Assembly (NCBI GenBank): GCA_028285595.1
Contig: JANQOW010000137.1
Span: 1-64,000, forward strand
From: Hyphomicrobiales bacterium
GTDB lineage: Bacteria; Pseudomonadota; Alphaproteobacteria; Rhizobiales; CAJQND01
DNA length: 64,000 bases
Direction: 5' to 3'
The translations under genes were made by a program, and so were the position numbers. Below, in pieces: positions 41,684 to 50,276 of the stretch. Within the stretch, counting starts at the first letter, position 1. Each line of letters opens with the position of its first letter. Below the pieces are notes generated by a model. The model saw nothing but the letters and a program-made list of their open reading frames with translations, had not been told where the DNA came from and made no database searches.

Positions 41684-44600
41684 TGGCCGGATCTCACCGC
41701 ATTCCAAACGGCGGGCGTGTCAGCCATGGCGCCTCTACCTCTTTCACCTTTGATGGCAAACGGTTTCAGGGTTTGCAGGGCGACACGCTTGCCTCTGCGC
41801 TCTTGGCCAATGGCGTCCATCTGGTGGGCCGCTCGTTCAAATATCACCGCCCGCGGGGCATCTTCGCGGCCGGGGCCGAAGAGCCCAATGCGCTGGTGGG
41901 CCTGCGCGAAGGGGCGCGTGCCGAACCGAACTCGCTGGCGACCACAGTTGAGCTCTATGACGGTCTTGTTGCCAAGAGCCAGAACAACTGGCCCTCGCTT
42001 GAGTTTGACGTGAGCGAGGTCAACAATCTCTTCCAACGCTTCTTTAGCGCCGGGTTCTATTACAAGACCTTTATCGGCCCGTTTGAGAAGTCGTGGATGT
42101 GGTACGAGCACATCATCCGCAAGGCCGCCGGCATGGGCGAAGCCACCACCCAGCCTGATCCTGACCATTATGAGAAGGTCTACAAGTTCTGCGATGTGCT
42201 GGTGGTGGGCTCAGGTCCTGCCGGTCTGTCCGCAGCCTTGGCTGCTGGCCGCGCCGGGGCCCGGGTAATCCTGGCTGAGCAAGAGCCGGAGCTGGGCGGT
42301 GCGCTACTGTCTGCGCCGAAAGGATCGCCGTCAGATCAATGGCTTAGCAATATACTTGGAGAATTAAAGAAGCTTCAAAATGTGGAGCTTCTGCCCCGCA
42401 CCGTCGCCTGGGGCGCCTATGATCATGGCACCTACACGCTGATGGAAAAAGTGGCCGACCACAAGCCGCAGCCGGACGAACACGAGGTGCGCCAGCGCTC
42501 CATCGTGGTGCAGACCGGGCGCGTGGTGCTGGCCCCTGGCGCGCTGGAGCGGCCCATTCCGTTCGGCAATAACGACCGCCCGGGCATCATGCTCGCCGGC
42601 GCGGCGCGCACCTATGTGAACCGCTATGGGGTGCTGCCCGGCAAGAAGGCGGTGGTCTTCACCAACAATGACAGCGCCTATCAGGCGGCGTTGGATCTCA
42701 AAGCTGCCGGGATTGATGTGACTGTTGTTGAAGCCCGGGCCGAAGCGCCCTCTGAGCTGGCGGCCTCTTGTGCCTCAGCGTCCATTGAGGTGATGAGCGG
42801 CCATGCCGTGGTGGGCGCCAACGGGCGTATGCACGTGCGCTCGGCGGATGTGGTGCGTTTTGATGCAAAGACCGGCGCATCCAGCGATGTGGTGCGCCAG
42901 ATCAGTTGCGATCTCTTGTGCGTCTCTGGCGGCTGGAACCCTGTTGTCCATCTGTCGTCGCAGCGTGGACGCAGGCCGGAGTTTGATGCCAAGCTGGCCG
43001 CGTTCGTGCCCGGCGATCCGCCGGACAATCAGCATCACGCAGGCGCCATGGTCGGCGCCTTCAGCGATGCCGGAGCGGCTGAGAGCGGTTTTGAGGCCGG
43101 GGCCGAGGCGGCGCGTGAGGCGGGTGCCAGCAAATCATCCAAAACCTTGTCCACCGACGGTCTGTCCGGCGCAGATTGGGAACAGCCTCTGGCGCCCGTC
43201 TGGGATATCAAGCCGGGCGAACAGGTGAAGAAGCGCAAGCGCTTTGTGGACTTCCAGCACGATGTGGGGGTCTCCGACGTGGAACTGGCCCATACGGAGG
43301 GCTACGTGTCGGTGGAGCACCTAAAGCGCTACACCACGTTGGGTATGGCCGCCGACCAGGGCAAGACCTCCAACATTACCGGTCTTGCGCTCATGGCCGA
43401 ACTCACCGGGCGCTCTATACCGGAAACCGGAACCACAACCTTCCGTCCGCCCTACAACCCGGTCTCCTTCGGCGCGATTGCCGGCCAGGAGACGGGCCAG
43501 CATTTCCGCCCCTTGCGGCGCACGCCGCTGCATGACTGGAACCTCAAGAACGGCGCGGAGATGATCAATGTAGGGGCCTGGCAGCGGGCCTGGTACTATC
43601 CGAAGCCCGGCGAGGATGTGGACGCGGCCTATATCCGCGAGACCACCGAAGTGCGCAAAACCTGCGGCATGGTGGATGTGACCACCCTCGGCAAAATCGA
43701 GGTCCAGGGGCCGGACGCGGCGGAGTTTCTCAACCGGGTCTATGTGAACGGCTGGAAGCTCCTGAAGCCGGGCCGGGCGCGCTATGGTGTGATGCTCCGC
43801 GACGATGGTCTGGTGTTCGATGACGGCACCACCTCGCGCCTGTCGGACACCCATTACTTTATGACCACCACCACGGCGGAAGCGGCTGCGGTGATGTCCC
43901 ATCTGGAATGGCTGCTGCAGTGCTGCTGGACGGACCTGAAGGTGCACGTGACCTCAGTGACGGACCAGTATGCCGGCCTTGCGATTGCCGGGCCCAACTC
44001 CCGCGGTCTGCTGCAGGAGGTGTTTGCCGATATCGATTTCTCCAACGAAGCTTTCCCATTCATGGGGGTTCGCGAGACCGAGTATAAGGGCATGCCGGTA
44101 CGCGTGTTCCGCATCTCGTTTTCCGGTGAGCTCGCCTATGAGGTGGCAACACCCTCCGGCTTCGGCGAGGCCGTCTGGGAGGCGCTTTATGAAGCCGGCA
44201 AGGGCCATGGGCTGTGTCTCTACGGCACGGAGGCCTTGGGCGCCCTGCGCATTGAAAAAGGGCACTTTGCCGGCAACGAGATCGATGGGCGCACGTCTCT
44301 GGAAGATCTGGGCCTCGGCAAGATGGCCAGCACCAAGAAGCAGTTTGTGGGCTCCATCATGCGCCAACGTGAGGGCATTCAGGACGAGAATCGCCAGCGT
44401 TTCGTGGGGCTGGAGCCGGTGAACCCGAAAGAGCGGCTCAGCGGCGGTGCTTTGCTCCATCCTCACAACGGACCTCATGCGGGCCATGGGCTTGGCCATG
44501 TGAGCTCCACCACCTACAGCCCCGCGCTTGGCCGCTTCATCGGCCTCGGCCTGATCGAGGGCGGCTTGGAGCGTTATGAGGGCCAACTGATCGACGCCTG

Positions 44601-44685
44601 CTATCCGCTCAAAGGCTGGGTGGTGACGTGCAAGGTGGTCTCACCGCATTTCTATGATCCGGCAGGAGAGAAGCAAAATGGCTGA
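41683..44685 (+). CDS. soxA: Sarcosine oxidase subunit alpha
   Basis: This has 1000 residues from the ATG at 41683, the usual size. The N-terminal domain has the 2Fe-2S-like fold (GDTLASALLANGVHLVGRSFKYHRPRG) without the cluster Cys set, as in known SoxA. An NAD/FAD-binding pyridine-oxidoreductase module (about 160-570; DVLVVGSGPAGLSAALAAGRAG) is followed by an aminomethyltransferase (GcvT-like) domain from about 610 to the end that binds tetrahydrofolate. It ends 8 bases inside soxG. The complex passes the methyl carbon from sarcosine to folate. The order B-D-A-G is the standard one. Confidence 0.95.
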   Translation: MAGSHRIPNGGRVSHGASTSFTFDGKRFQGLQGDTLASALLANGVHLVGRSFKYHRPRGIFAAGAEEPNALVGLREGARAEPNSLATTVELYDGLVAKSQNNWPSLEFDVSEVNNLFQRFFSAGFYYKTFIGPFEKSWMWYEHIIRKAAGMGEATTQPDPDHYEKVYKFCDVLVVGSGPAGLSAALAAGRAGARVILAEQEPELGGALLSAPKGSPSDQWLSNILGELKKLQNVELLPRTVAWGAYDHGTYTLMEKVADHKPQPDEHEVRQRSIVVQTGRVVLAPGALERPIPFGNNDRPGIMLAGAARTYVNRYGVLPGKKAVVFTNNDSAYQAALDLKAAGIDVTVVEARAEAPSELAASCASASIEVMSGHAVVGANGRMHVRSADVVRFDAKTGASSDVVRQISCDLLCVSGGWNPVVHLSSQRGRRPEFDAKLAAFVPGDPPDNQHHAGAMVGAFSDAGAAESGFEAGAEAAREAGASKSSKTLSTDGLSGADWEQPLAPVWDIKPGEQVKKRKRFVDFQHDVGVSDVELAHTEGYVSVEHLKRYTTLGMAADQGKTSNITGLALMAELTGRSIPETGTTTFRPPYNPVSFGAIAGQETGQHFRPLRRTPLHDWNLKNGAEMINVGAWQRAWYYPKPGEDVDAAYIRETTEVRKTCGMVDVTTLGKIEVQGPDAAEFLNRVYVNGWKLLKPGRARYGVMLRDDGLVFDDGTTSRLSDTHYFMTTTTAEAAAVMSHLEWLLQCCWTDLKVHVTSVTDQYAGLAIAGPNSRGLLQEVFADIDFSNEAFPFMGVRETEYKGMPVRVFRISFSGELAYEVATPSGFGEAVWEALYEAGKGHGLCLYGTEALGALRIEKGHFAGNEIDGRTSLEDLGLGKMASTKKQFVGSIMRQREGIQDENRQRFVGLEPVNPKERLSGGALLHPHNGPHAGHGLGHVSSTTYSPALGRFIGLGLIEGGLERYEGQLIDACYPLKGWVVTCKVVSPHFYDPAGEKQNG

Positions 44686-45280
44686 TATCAGATCTGCTCT
44701 GGCCGGGGTCTATGAACCCGGCCGCAAAGGCGCGGGGTCCGGCGACGCTGAGGTCTCGATCATGGAAGTGACCGGGCGCGATATCGTGCAACTGGCGGCC
44801 TGGCCGGACACGGTGGGCTCTGTGGCCAGTAAGGCGGCCAAGCCCGTGGGTGTCGCGCTGCCAAGCGACACCAGAACCGCATCCTCCAAGGGCAAGACGA
44901 CGGTCTTCAAGACCGCGCCTGAGAAGTTCCTCATTGTCTGCCTTTTGAAGGCCAACATGGGTGAAGCCTTGGGCAAGGCGTTTAAGCCGGAAGCAGCCGT
45001 GGTGACCGAACTCGGCCACAGCCGCACGATCTTCAGGGTCTCCGGGCCCAAAGCCCGCGATGTGCTGGCAAGAGGCCTGCCGGTGGATCTGCATCCGGAT
45101 GTTTTCGCCCGGGGCGCTTTTGCTCAAAGCGGGATCCACGGGGTGGCGACGCTCTGCCATCGTTCCGGGCCGGACCAGTTTGACCTCATCGTGCCGCGCA
45201 ATTTCGCCGTGGTGATCTACGAGTGGCTGAAAGAGACCGCCGCGCAGTTCGGCTACTTGGTGGAAGAGGCCGGCTCTTGA
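44678..45280 (+). CDS. soxG: Sarcosine oxidase subunit gamma
   Basis: This has 200 residues from the ATG at 44678, preceded by GGAGAGAAG; an earlier frame start is less likely. The GcvT-like fold is seen in VSIMEVTGRDIVQLAAWPDT and in the C-terminal FDLIVPRNFAVVIYEWLKETA. The gamma subunit packs against alpha and has no active site of its own. It overlaps soxA at its start and the next gene at its stop. Confidence 0.9.
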   Translation: MADIRSALAGVYEPGRKGAGSGDAEVSIMEVTGRDIVQLAAWPDTVGSVASKAAKPVGVALPSDTRTASSKGKTTVFKTAPEKFLIVCLLKANMGEALGKAFKPEAAVVTELGHSRTIFRVSGPKARDVLARGLPVDLHPDVFARGAFAQSGIHGVATLCHRSGPDQFDLIVPRNFAVVIYEWLKETAAQFGYLVEEAGS

Positions 45281-46632
45281 CCATTTCCGGACGGATCGCG
45301 GCCTGGGCGCATGGCCTGAAGCTCAGCGACGTTACTGAAGATGTCCGCCATATTGCCAAGCGCTGCGTGATCGACACGATTGGCGTCATCATCGCCGGCG
45401 CCGCAACCGAACCAGGGCGCAAGGCCTTGGCGTTAGCGAACGATGTTTACGCGGCCGGGCCCTGTGAGGTGCCGGGAACGCAGACAAAGCTGTCGCCGGC
45501 CGGGGCTGCCCTGGCGGCGGGCACCCAAGCTCATGCGTTGGACTTTGACGACACCAGCTACACCGGCATCATGCACGGATCCGCAGTGTCACTTCCCGCC
45601 GTGATGGGGCTTGCCCAGAAGTATGGGCGCAGCGGCGAGGCGTTCCTGTGTGACTTCATCGCCGCGGTGGAGGCGACTTATGCCATCGCCATGATGTGTT
45701 CCACCCGGCAGTACTATGATGGCTGGTGGACCTCGGCCACGTTTGGGGTTCCAGGTGCCGCGGCCGGGGCAGGGCGCGCCTGCGGCCTGAGCGAAGCGGA
45801 GCTTAATCAGGCCATCGGGATCGCCACCGTTCAGGCGTCCGGGATGAAGGCCATGTTCGGCACCGACACGAAGCCTTTCCTGGCCGGCCGGGCCGCCGCG
45901 CTGGCAGCTGAAAGCGCGCTGGCCGTGCGCCACGGGCTCACCGGGCCTGTTGTCGCCTTTGAGGAGCATCGCGGCTACCTCAAGCTGATCAATCACGGAG
46001 AGGCCGACCTCGCGAAGTTGGACGGGCTGGGCGCGACCTGGCGGCTGCAGGAGCCGGGGATCCTGTTCAAGCCATACCCCATTTGCTCGGCCGGTCATGC
46101 AGGTGGTGAGCTGGCCGGGCGCCTGGCGGAGGAGAATGACCTCACGCCCAATGACATCGCGTCGGTCGTGTGCCACGTGCCCGAGGTGGTGGAAGTGAGC
46201 CTGGTTTATGACGCTCCGCAAACGCCGCAACAGGCGCAGTTCTCCATGCCTTTTGCGGTTGCCTGTGTCTTGCTCAACGGAACCATTGCGCCGGGGCATA
46301 TCTCTGACGTCACGCTGAAGGATCCGGCGCTTGCCGCTTTGATGGCGAAGGTGAGCATGGAGCGCGATGAGGCTCTGGCCGCTGACCCGTCCACCCCGGA
46401 AGGCGCCAAGGTGGTGGTCACCACCACAGATGGTCAGCAGTTCTCCGGGATCCTGGCTGAACCCACGGGCATGCCCGGCAACCCTTTAAGTGATGATGCG
46501 CTTGGCGCGAAGTTTCTGAGTTGCTGTGCCTTTGCCGGCATGCCGGACGAATGGGCGAAAGAGCTGTTGGAGCGTCTTTGGGAGATTGAGGAGCAGGCTT
46601 CGATTGCCGACCTATTGCCACCAAAAGTTTGA
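45277..46632 (+). CDS. MmgE/PrpD-family protein
   Basis: This has 451 residues from a TTG at 45277 that overlaps the TGA of soxG (TTGA); the frame continues upstream inside soxG without a better start. The family pattern is CVIDTIGVIIAGAA, QAHALDFDDTSY near residue 90, MHGSAVSLPAVMGLAQKYG, and KPYPICSAGHAGGELAG. The family includes 2-methylcitrate dehydratase and iminodisuccinate epimerase, so it fits dehydration or racemisation of acids or imino acids. Here it is tied to the sarcosine oxidase operon, where its substrate is unknown. Confidence 0.85.
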   Translation: MTISGRIAAWAHGLKLSDVTEDVRHIAKRCVIDTIGVIIAGAATEPGRKALALANDVYAAGPCEVPGTQTKLSPAGAALAAGTQAHALDFDDTSYTGIMHGSAVSLPAVMGLAQKYGRSGEAFLCDFIAAVEATYAIAMMCSTRQYYDGWWTSATFGVPGAAAGAGRACGLSEAELNQAIGIATVQASGMKAMFGTDTKPFLAGRAAALAAESALAVRHGLTGPVVAFEEHRGYLKLINHGEADLAKLDGLGATWRLQEPGILFKPYPICSAGHAGGELAGRLAEENDLTPNDIASVVCHVPEVVEVSLVYDAPQTPQQAQFSMPFAVACVLLNGTIAPGHISDVTLKDPALAALMAKVSMERDEALAADPSTPEGAKVVVTTTDGQQFSGILAEPTGMPGNPLSDDALGAKFLSCCAFAGMPDEWAKELLERLWEIEEQASIADLLPPKV

Positions 46633-46733
46633 TTTTTCACCCACTTTTTGGTTTTGTATCCGAACGAACCCAATTTAGCGTAAGTGCTTGAACAGGCTTG
46701 GAAATTCGGCCTATTTGGCCTTGATGGTTGAGT

Positions 46734-47600
46734 TTACGTCTTGCCGGCGTGCAGGTACCACAAAACCGCTGCCAAGATGACCGCACCGCCCGCAAACGTA
46801 GCCGGCGGCGGCACCTCCCCAAAGGCAAGCCAGATCCAGAACACCGCAAACGGGATCTCGATCGTCCCGATCAGCGGCACCTGTGCTGCCGGGATGAGCC
46901 GGGTGCCCTCGGTGAGCAGAGTGATGGCCACGGCCTGAACGGCGCCGAACGCGATCAGGAGCCAAAAGTCTCTTGCCGAAACTGCAAAGGGATCGGTCAG
47001 CGGCCAGGCCACTGGCACGATCAACAAGGCCGCAAAGGCCATGGCGATTACCATCGGCAAAGCGCGGTACTTGCGCACGATCACCGTCATCAACGCCATG
47101 CCCACCGTCATGGCCATGGCCAGGAGATCGCCGGTGAGGTTCACGCCCCCGAGCGAGCCGCCCACCATGATGGCGGCCCCACCCAGCGCACAGAGGGAGG
47201 CCAGCAAGGTCACGCGCCCGGGCTGCTCTCGCATCATCAGCCAGGCGAGACCGGCGGCCACAAAGGGCGCGGTGGCGTACATCAGCACCACGTTTGCGGC
47301 CACCGTGTGCCGGAACGCGGCCAGGAAACAGATAGTGGCTGCTGCTCCAACCACAGCGGCCGCCCAGCCCGGCACGCCAAGACGGGCAATGCCGGAAAGG
47401 CCACCCTCCACCTTGCGCAGATCCACGTAGGCCAAGATGAACAGGCCCGCCCAGATTGCCCGCCAAAACTGCACGGCCCAGATGTCCGCTTCAATCGTGC
47501 GGGTGAACCACGGGGCCAGGCTCCAGGCCAGTGCTGAGGCGGCCACCAGAACGACACCGGTGCGGGTGTTGGTAAGGGGCGATTGTGCTAGAGTTGTCAT
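46734..47600 (-). CDS. DMT-superfamily (EamA) transporter
   Basis: This is 288 residues with ten hydrophobic helices in two EamA repeats, the second beginning near residue 150. Motifs VVLVAASALAWSLAPWFTRTIE and PLIGTIEIPFAVFWIWLAFGE are those of the drug/metabolite exporter family. Substrates range from amino acids to metabolites. It is transcribed toward the sox block on the opposite strand and may export a product or an excess amino acid. The direction and substrate are inferred only. Confidence 0.85.
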   Translation of the reverse strand: MTTLAQSPLTNTRTGVVLVAASALAWSLAPWFTRTIEADIWAVQFWRAIWAGLFILAYVDLRKVEGGLSGIARLGVPGWAAAVVGAAATICFLAAFRHTVAANVVLMYATAPFVAAGLAWLMMREQPGRVTLLASLCALGGAAIMVGGSLGGVNLTGDLLAMAMTVGMALMTVIVRKYRALPMVIAMAFAALLIVPVAWPLTDPFAVSARDFWLLIAFGAVQAVAITLLTEGTRLIPAAQVPLIGTIEIPFAVFWIWLAFGEVPPPATFAGGAVILAAVLWYLHAGKT

Positions 47601-47664
47601 GCTGTTGCGGACTATAAGAAGGGCCTGATGACAGCCCTCTGTCAGGACATTTGGAGCAGATGAG

Positions 47665-48273
47665 ATGGCGATACTTCAGCCGACGAACATTGTTGGAAAG
47701 GTAGAGGGGCTCTACCTCGTTGCTGACAGCGAGAAAGACATTGCCAGTGCGCCGGTCGACAAAGTCACCGCCGGGTTCTCAGGCTTTGAGGGCGATTGCC
47801 ACACCTCTTTGACACGCGAGGCCTGTGTGCGCACCAAGGCGCAGTATCCCATTGGCACCAAGGTGCGCAATGTGCGCCAAGTGACGATTGTCTCGGTGGA
47901 GGATCTGAGGGCTATCGCCCAGGATATGGGCCTGCCGGAGATCAAGCCGGAATGGCTGGGTGCCACCATGTGTGTCTCCGGCATTCCGGATTTTACACTG
48001 GTGCCGCCGTCGTCCCGGCTGATCTTCTCAGATGGTACCGGCCTGGTGGTGGACATGGAAAACGAGCCCTGCGCATGGCCGGGCAAACAGATTGAGAAAC
48101 ATCACCCTGGCTTCGGTCGGCATTTTGTGGGCAATGCCCGCAACCGCCGCGGCGTTACCGCCTGGGTGGAGCGGGAAGGCACCATTGCGGTGGGCGACAG
48201 TGTGGCCCTGCATGTGCCGCCAGTGCGGGTCTATCAACCAGGAGCAGCCCATGAGCGCAGCCGAGTTGCCTGA
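47665..48273 (+). CDS. MOSC-domain protein
   Basis: This is 202 residues. GFEGDCHTSLTREACVRT and VTIVSVEDLRAIAQDMGLPEIKPEWLGATMCVSGIPDF match the MOSC domain, which in relatives transfers sulfur or binds molybdenum cofactor. A well-placed Cys is in MCVSGIPD. It overlaps fdhD by 23 bases and begins the molybdenum cofactor gene chain, so a role in cofactor sulfuration or mobilisation is likely. The substrate is unknown. Confidence 0.8.
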   Translation: MAILQPTNIVGKVEGLYLVADSEKDIASAPVDKVTAGFSGFEGDCHTSLTREACVRTKAQYPIGTKVRNVRQVTIVSVEDLRAIAQDMGLPEIKPEWLGATMCVSGIPDFTLVPPSSRLIFSDGTGLVVDMENEPCAWPGKQIEKHHPGFGRHFVGNARNRRGVTAWVEREGTIAVGDSVALHVPPVRVYQPGAAHERSRVA

Positions 48274-49138
48274 GTTTGCCGTTGCGCCTGATCCGGAGGA
48301 CGCACACCTGTCGCGCCCCGTCGGCGGGATCGATCAGGACGGTAAGCCGATTGAAATCCCAGTGGTGCATGAGCGCGCGCTGACCCTCTTTTTGAACGGT
48401 CAGGAGATCGTCACCATGATGACCATTGGCGATCATCCGGAGATGCTCGCCGTGGGTTATCTGCTCAATCAGAACATGCTGCGCGCCGACGATGAGATCA
48501 CCGGCATTGACTATGATGACGACATCGAAGTGGTGGTGGTACGCACCAAGCGGCAGACGAATTTTGAAGAGAAGTTGAAGAAGAAAGTGCGCACCTCCGG
48601 CTGCGCGCAAGGCACCGTATTCGGCGATCTGATGGAGACCTTCGATTCCGTTGAGCTCAACCCGGACGCCACCTTGCGCACCTCCTGGCTTTATGCGCTC
48701 ACCAAGAAGATTAACACCGCGCCCTCGCTCTACCTGCATGCCGGCGCCATCCACGGCTGTGTCTTGTGCAGGGAGGACAAGCCGCTGGTCTATATGGAGG
48801 ATGTGGGCCGGCATAACGCGGTGGACAAGATCGCCGGCTACATGCACCTCAATTCCGTGCCGGCTGAGGATAAGATCTTCTACACCACCGGCCGCCTGAC
48901 GTCTGAGATGGTGATCAAATGCGTGGCGATGGGCATTCCCATCCTTGTGTCACGCTCCGGCTTCACGGCCTGGGGCGTGGATCTGGCGCGGCAGGCCGGG
49001 CTGACCCTGATTGGCCGGGCCCGCGGCAAGCGCTTCATGGCGCTCTCAGGCCAAGAGCGGATTGTCTTTGACGCCGATGCCGACGCAGTTGCCGACGAAG
49101 CCCCCAAGCACCGGCGTAAAGCGGCCGTTGATGTGTGA
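48251..49138 (+). CDS. fdhD: FdhD, formate dehydrogenase accessory sulfurtransferase
   Basis: This has 295 residues from the ATG at 48251 with GGAG just upstream; it overlaps the MOSC gene. The motifs are IPVVHERALTLFLNGQEIVTMMTIGDHPEMLAVGYLL, the YMEDVGRHNAVDKIAGYM block, and TTGRLTSEMVIKC. FdhD carries sulfur from IscS to the molybdenum cofactor of formate dehydrogenase. The loop that holds two Cys in E. coli reads TSGCAQGTVFG here, with Cys118 only. It indicates a molybdenum formate dehydrogenase elsewhere in the genome. Confidence 0.92.
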   Translation: MSAAELPEFAVAPDPEDAHLSRPVGGIDQDGKPIEIPVVHERALTLFLNGQEIVTMMTIGDHPEMLAVGYLLNQNMLRADDEITGIDYDDDIEVVVVRTKRQTNFEEKLKKKVRTSGCAQGTVFGDLMETFDSVELNPDATLRTSWLYALTKKINTAPSLYLHAGAIHGCVLCREDKPLVYMEDVGRHNAVDKIAGYMHLNSVPAEDKIFYTTGRLTSEMVIKCVAMGIPILVSRSGFTAWGVDLARQAGLTLIGRARGKRFMALSGQERIVFDADADAVADEAPKHRRKAAVDV

Positions 49139-49773
49139 TGGCTGAGACGTCTTCTTGTGCAGGGGTGATCTTGGCCGGCGGTCTGGCGCGCCGCATGGGC
49201 GAGCTTGGCCAGAACGACAAGGCTCTTCTGCAGCTGGATGGCCGGCCCATCCTCACCCATGTGATCGAGCGGTTGCGCCCGCAAGTGGGCTCCATGGTGA
49301 TCAACGCCAATGGCGATCCGGCACGCTTTGACAGGTTTGGGCTTCCCGTGGCCCCCGACAGTGTTGAAGGGTTTGCCGGACCGCTGGCCGGGGTTCTGGC
49401 CGGCCTTGATTGGGCCGCTGAACATGCCCCGGATGCGAGCTGGGTGGTGAGCATCGCCTGCGACACGCCCTTCTTTCCCACCGACCTGGTGAGCCGGCTG
49501 ATGGCGGCCATGGAGCGCGATGGCGCTGATATGGCCTGCGCGGCGTCCGGCGGGCGGCATCATCCGGTGTTTGGCTTGTGGCCGGTGCGTTTAAGAGCAG
49601 ACCTGCGGGCGGCTTTGGTCGAGGAAGGTCTGCGTAAAGTGGACATCTGGACTGGGCGCTATGGGCTGGCTGTTGCCGAATTTGAAACCACCCCTTATGA
49701 CCCCTTCTTCAATGCCAACCGGCCTGAGGATCTGGCCGAGGCAGAACGTATGGTGAAGGAGGGCGCTCGGTGA
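49138..49773 (+). CDS. mobA: Molybdenum cofactor guanylyltransferase
   Basis: This has 211 residues from the ATG at 49138, which overlaps the TGA of fdhD. The nucleotide-binding opening GVILAGGLARRMG...NDKALLQLDGRPIL fits the NTP-transferase fold, with an insert before the DKAL. WVVSIACDTPFF carries the metal-binding Asp. It adds GMP from GTP to molybdopterin, giving the guanine dinucleotide form used by the DMSO-reductase and formate dehydrogenase families. It is coupled to mobB by GTGA. Confidence 0.9.
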   Translation: MAETSSCAGVILAGGLARRMGELGQNDKALLQLDGRPILTHVIERLRPQVGSMVINANGDPARFDRFGLPVAPDSVEGFAGPLAGVLAGLDWAAEHAPDASWVVSIACDTPFFPTDLVSRLMAAMERDGADMACAASGGRHHPVFGLWPVRLRADLRAALVEEGLRKVDIWTGRYGLAVAEFETTPYDPFFNANRPEDLAEAERMVKEGAR

Positions 49774-50276
49774 CACAGAAGGTTCTGGGGATTGCCGGCT
49801 ATAAGAACGCGGGCAAGACCACGCTGACCGCCAGTCTGGTGGCCGAGCTGACCGGGCGCGGGCACAAAGTGTCCACCATCAAGCATGCCCACCACCATTT
49901 CGACTTGGATCATCCCGGCCGCGACAGCTATCGCCACAGGGAGGCCGGTGCCCATGAGGTGGCCATTGTCTCGCGCAACCGCTGGGCTTTGATCCACGAG
50001 TTGCGCACCGAAGACGAACCGCCCATGGACGAGATGCTGGCCAAGCTCGCCCCGTGCGATCTTGTGATCATTGAGGGCTATCGCCATGGGCAGATCCCCA
50101 AGATCGAAGCGGTGAATGAGGAGATGGACCACCCCCGTCTGGCGGGCGAGGATGAGAACGTGGTGGCAGTTGCCACCAACGGAGATCTGGCTGCCGAGCC
50201 GGTGCCGGCGTTTGACCGGGACGACATAGGCGCCATTGCTGACTTTGTCAGCGAGTTGACCGGGCTGGGGTCATGA
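49770..50276 (+). CDS. mobB: Molybdopterin-guanine dinucleotide biosynthesis protein MobB
   Basis: This has 168 residues from a GTG at 49770 overlapping the mobA stop by four bases. The P-loop is GIAGYKNAGKTTLTASLV, followed by VSTIKHAHHHFDLDHPGRDSYRH, the MobB signature. It binds GTP and helps MobA, though its exact role is not settled. The moeA ATG overlaps its stop by four bases, so mobA, mobB and moeA form one translation unit. Confidence 0.92.
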   Translation: MTQKVLGIAGYKNAGKTTLTASLVAELTGRGHKVSTIKHAHHHFDLDHPGRDSYRHREAGAHEVAIVSRNRWALIHELRTEDEPPMDEMLAKLAPCDLVIIEGYRHGQIPKIEAVNEEMDHPRLAGEDENVVAVATNGDLAAEPVPAFDRDDIGAIADFVSELTGLGS

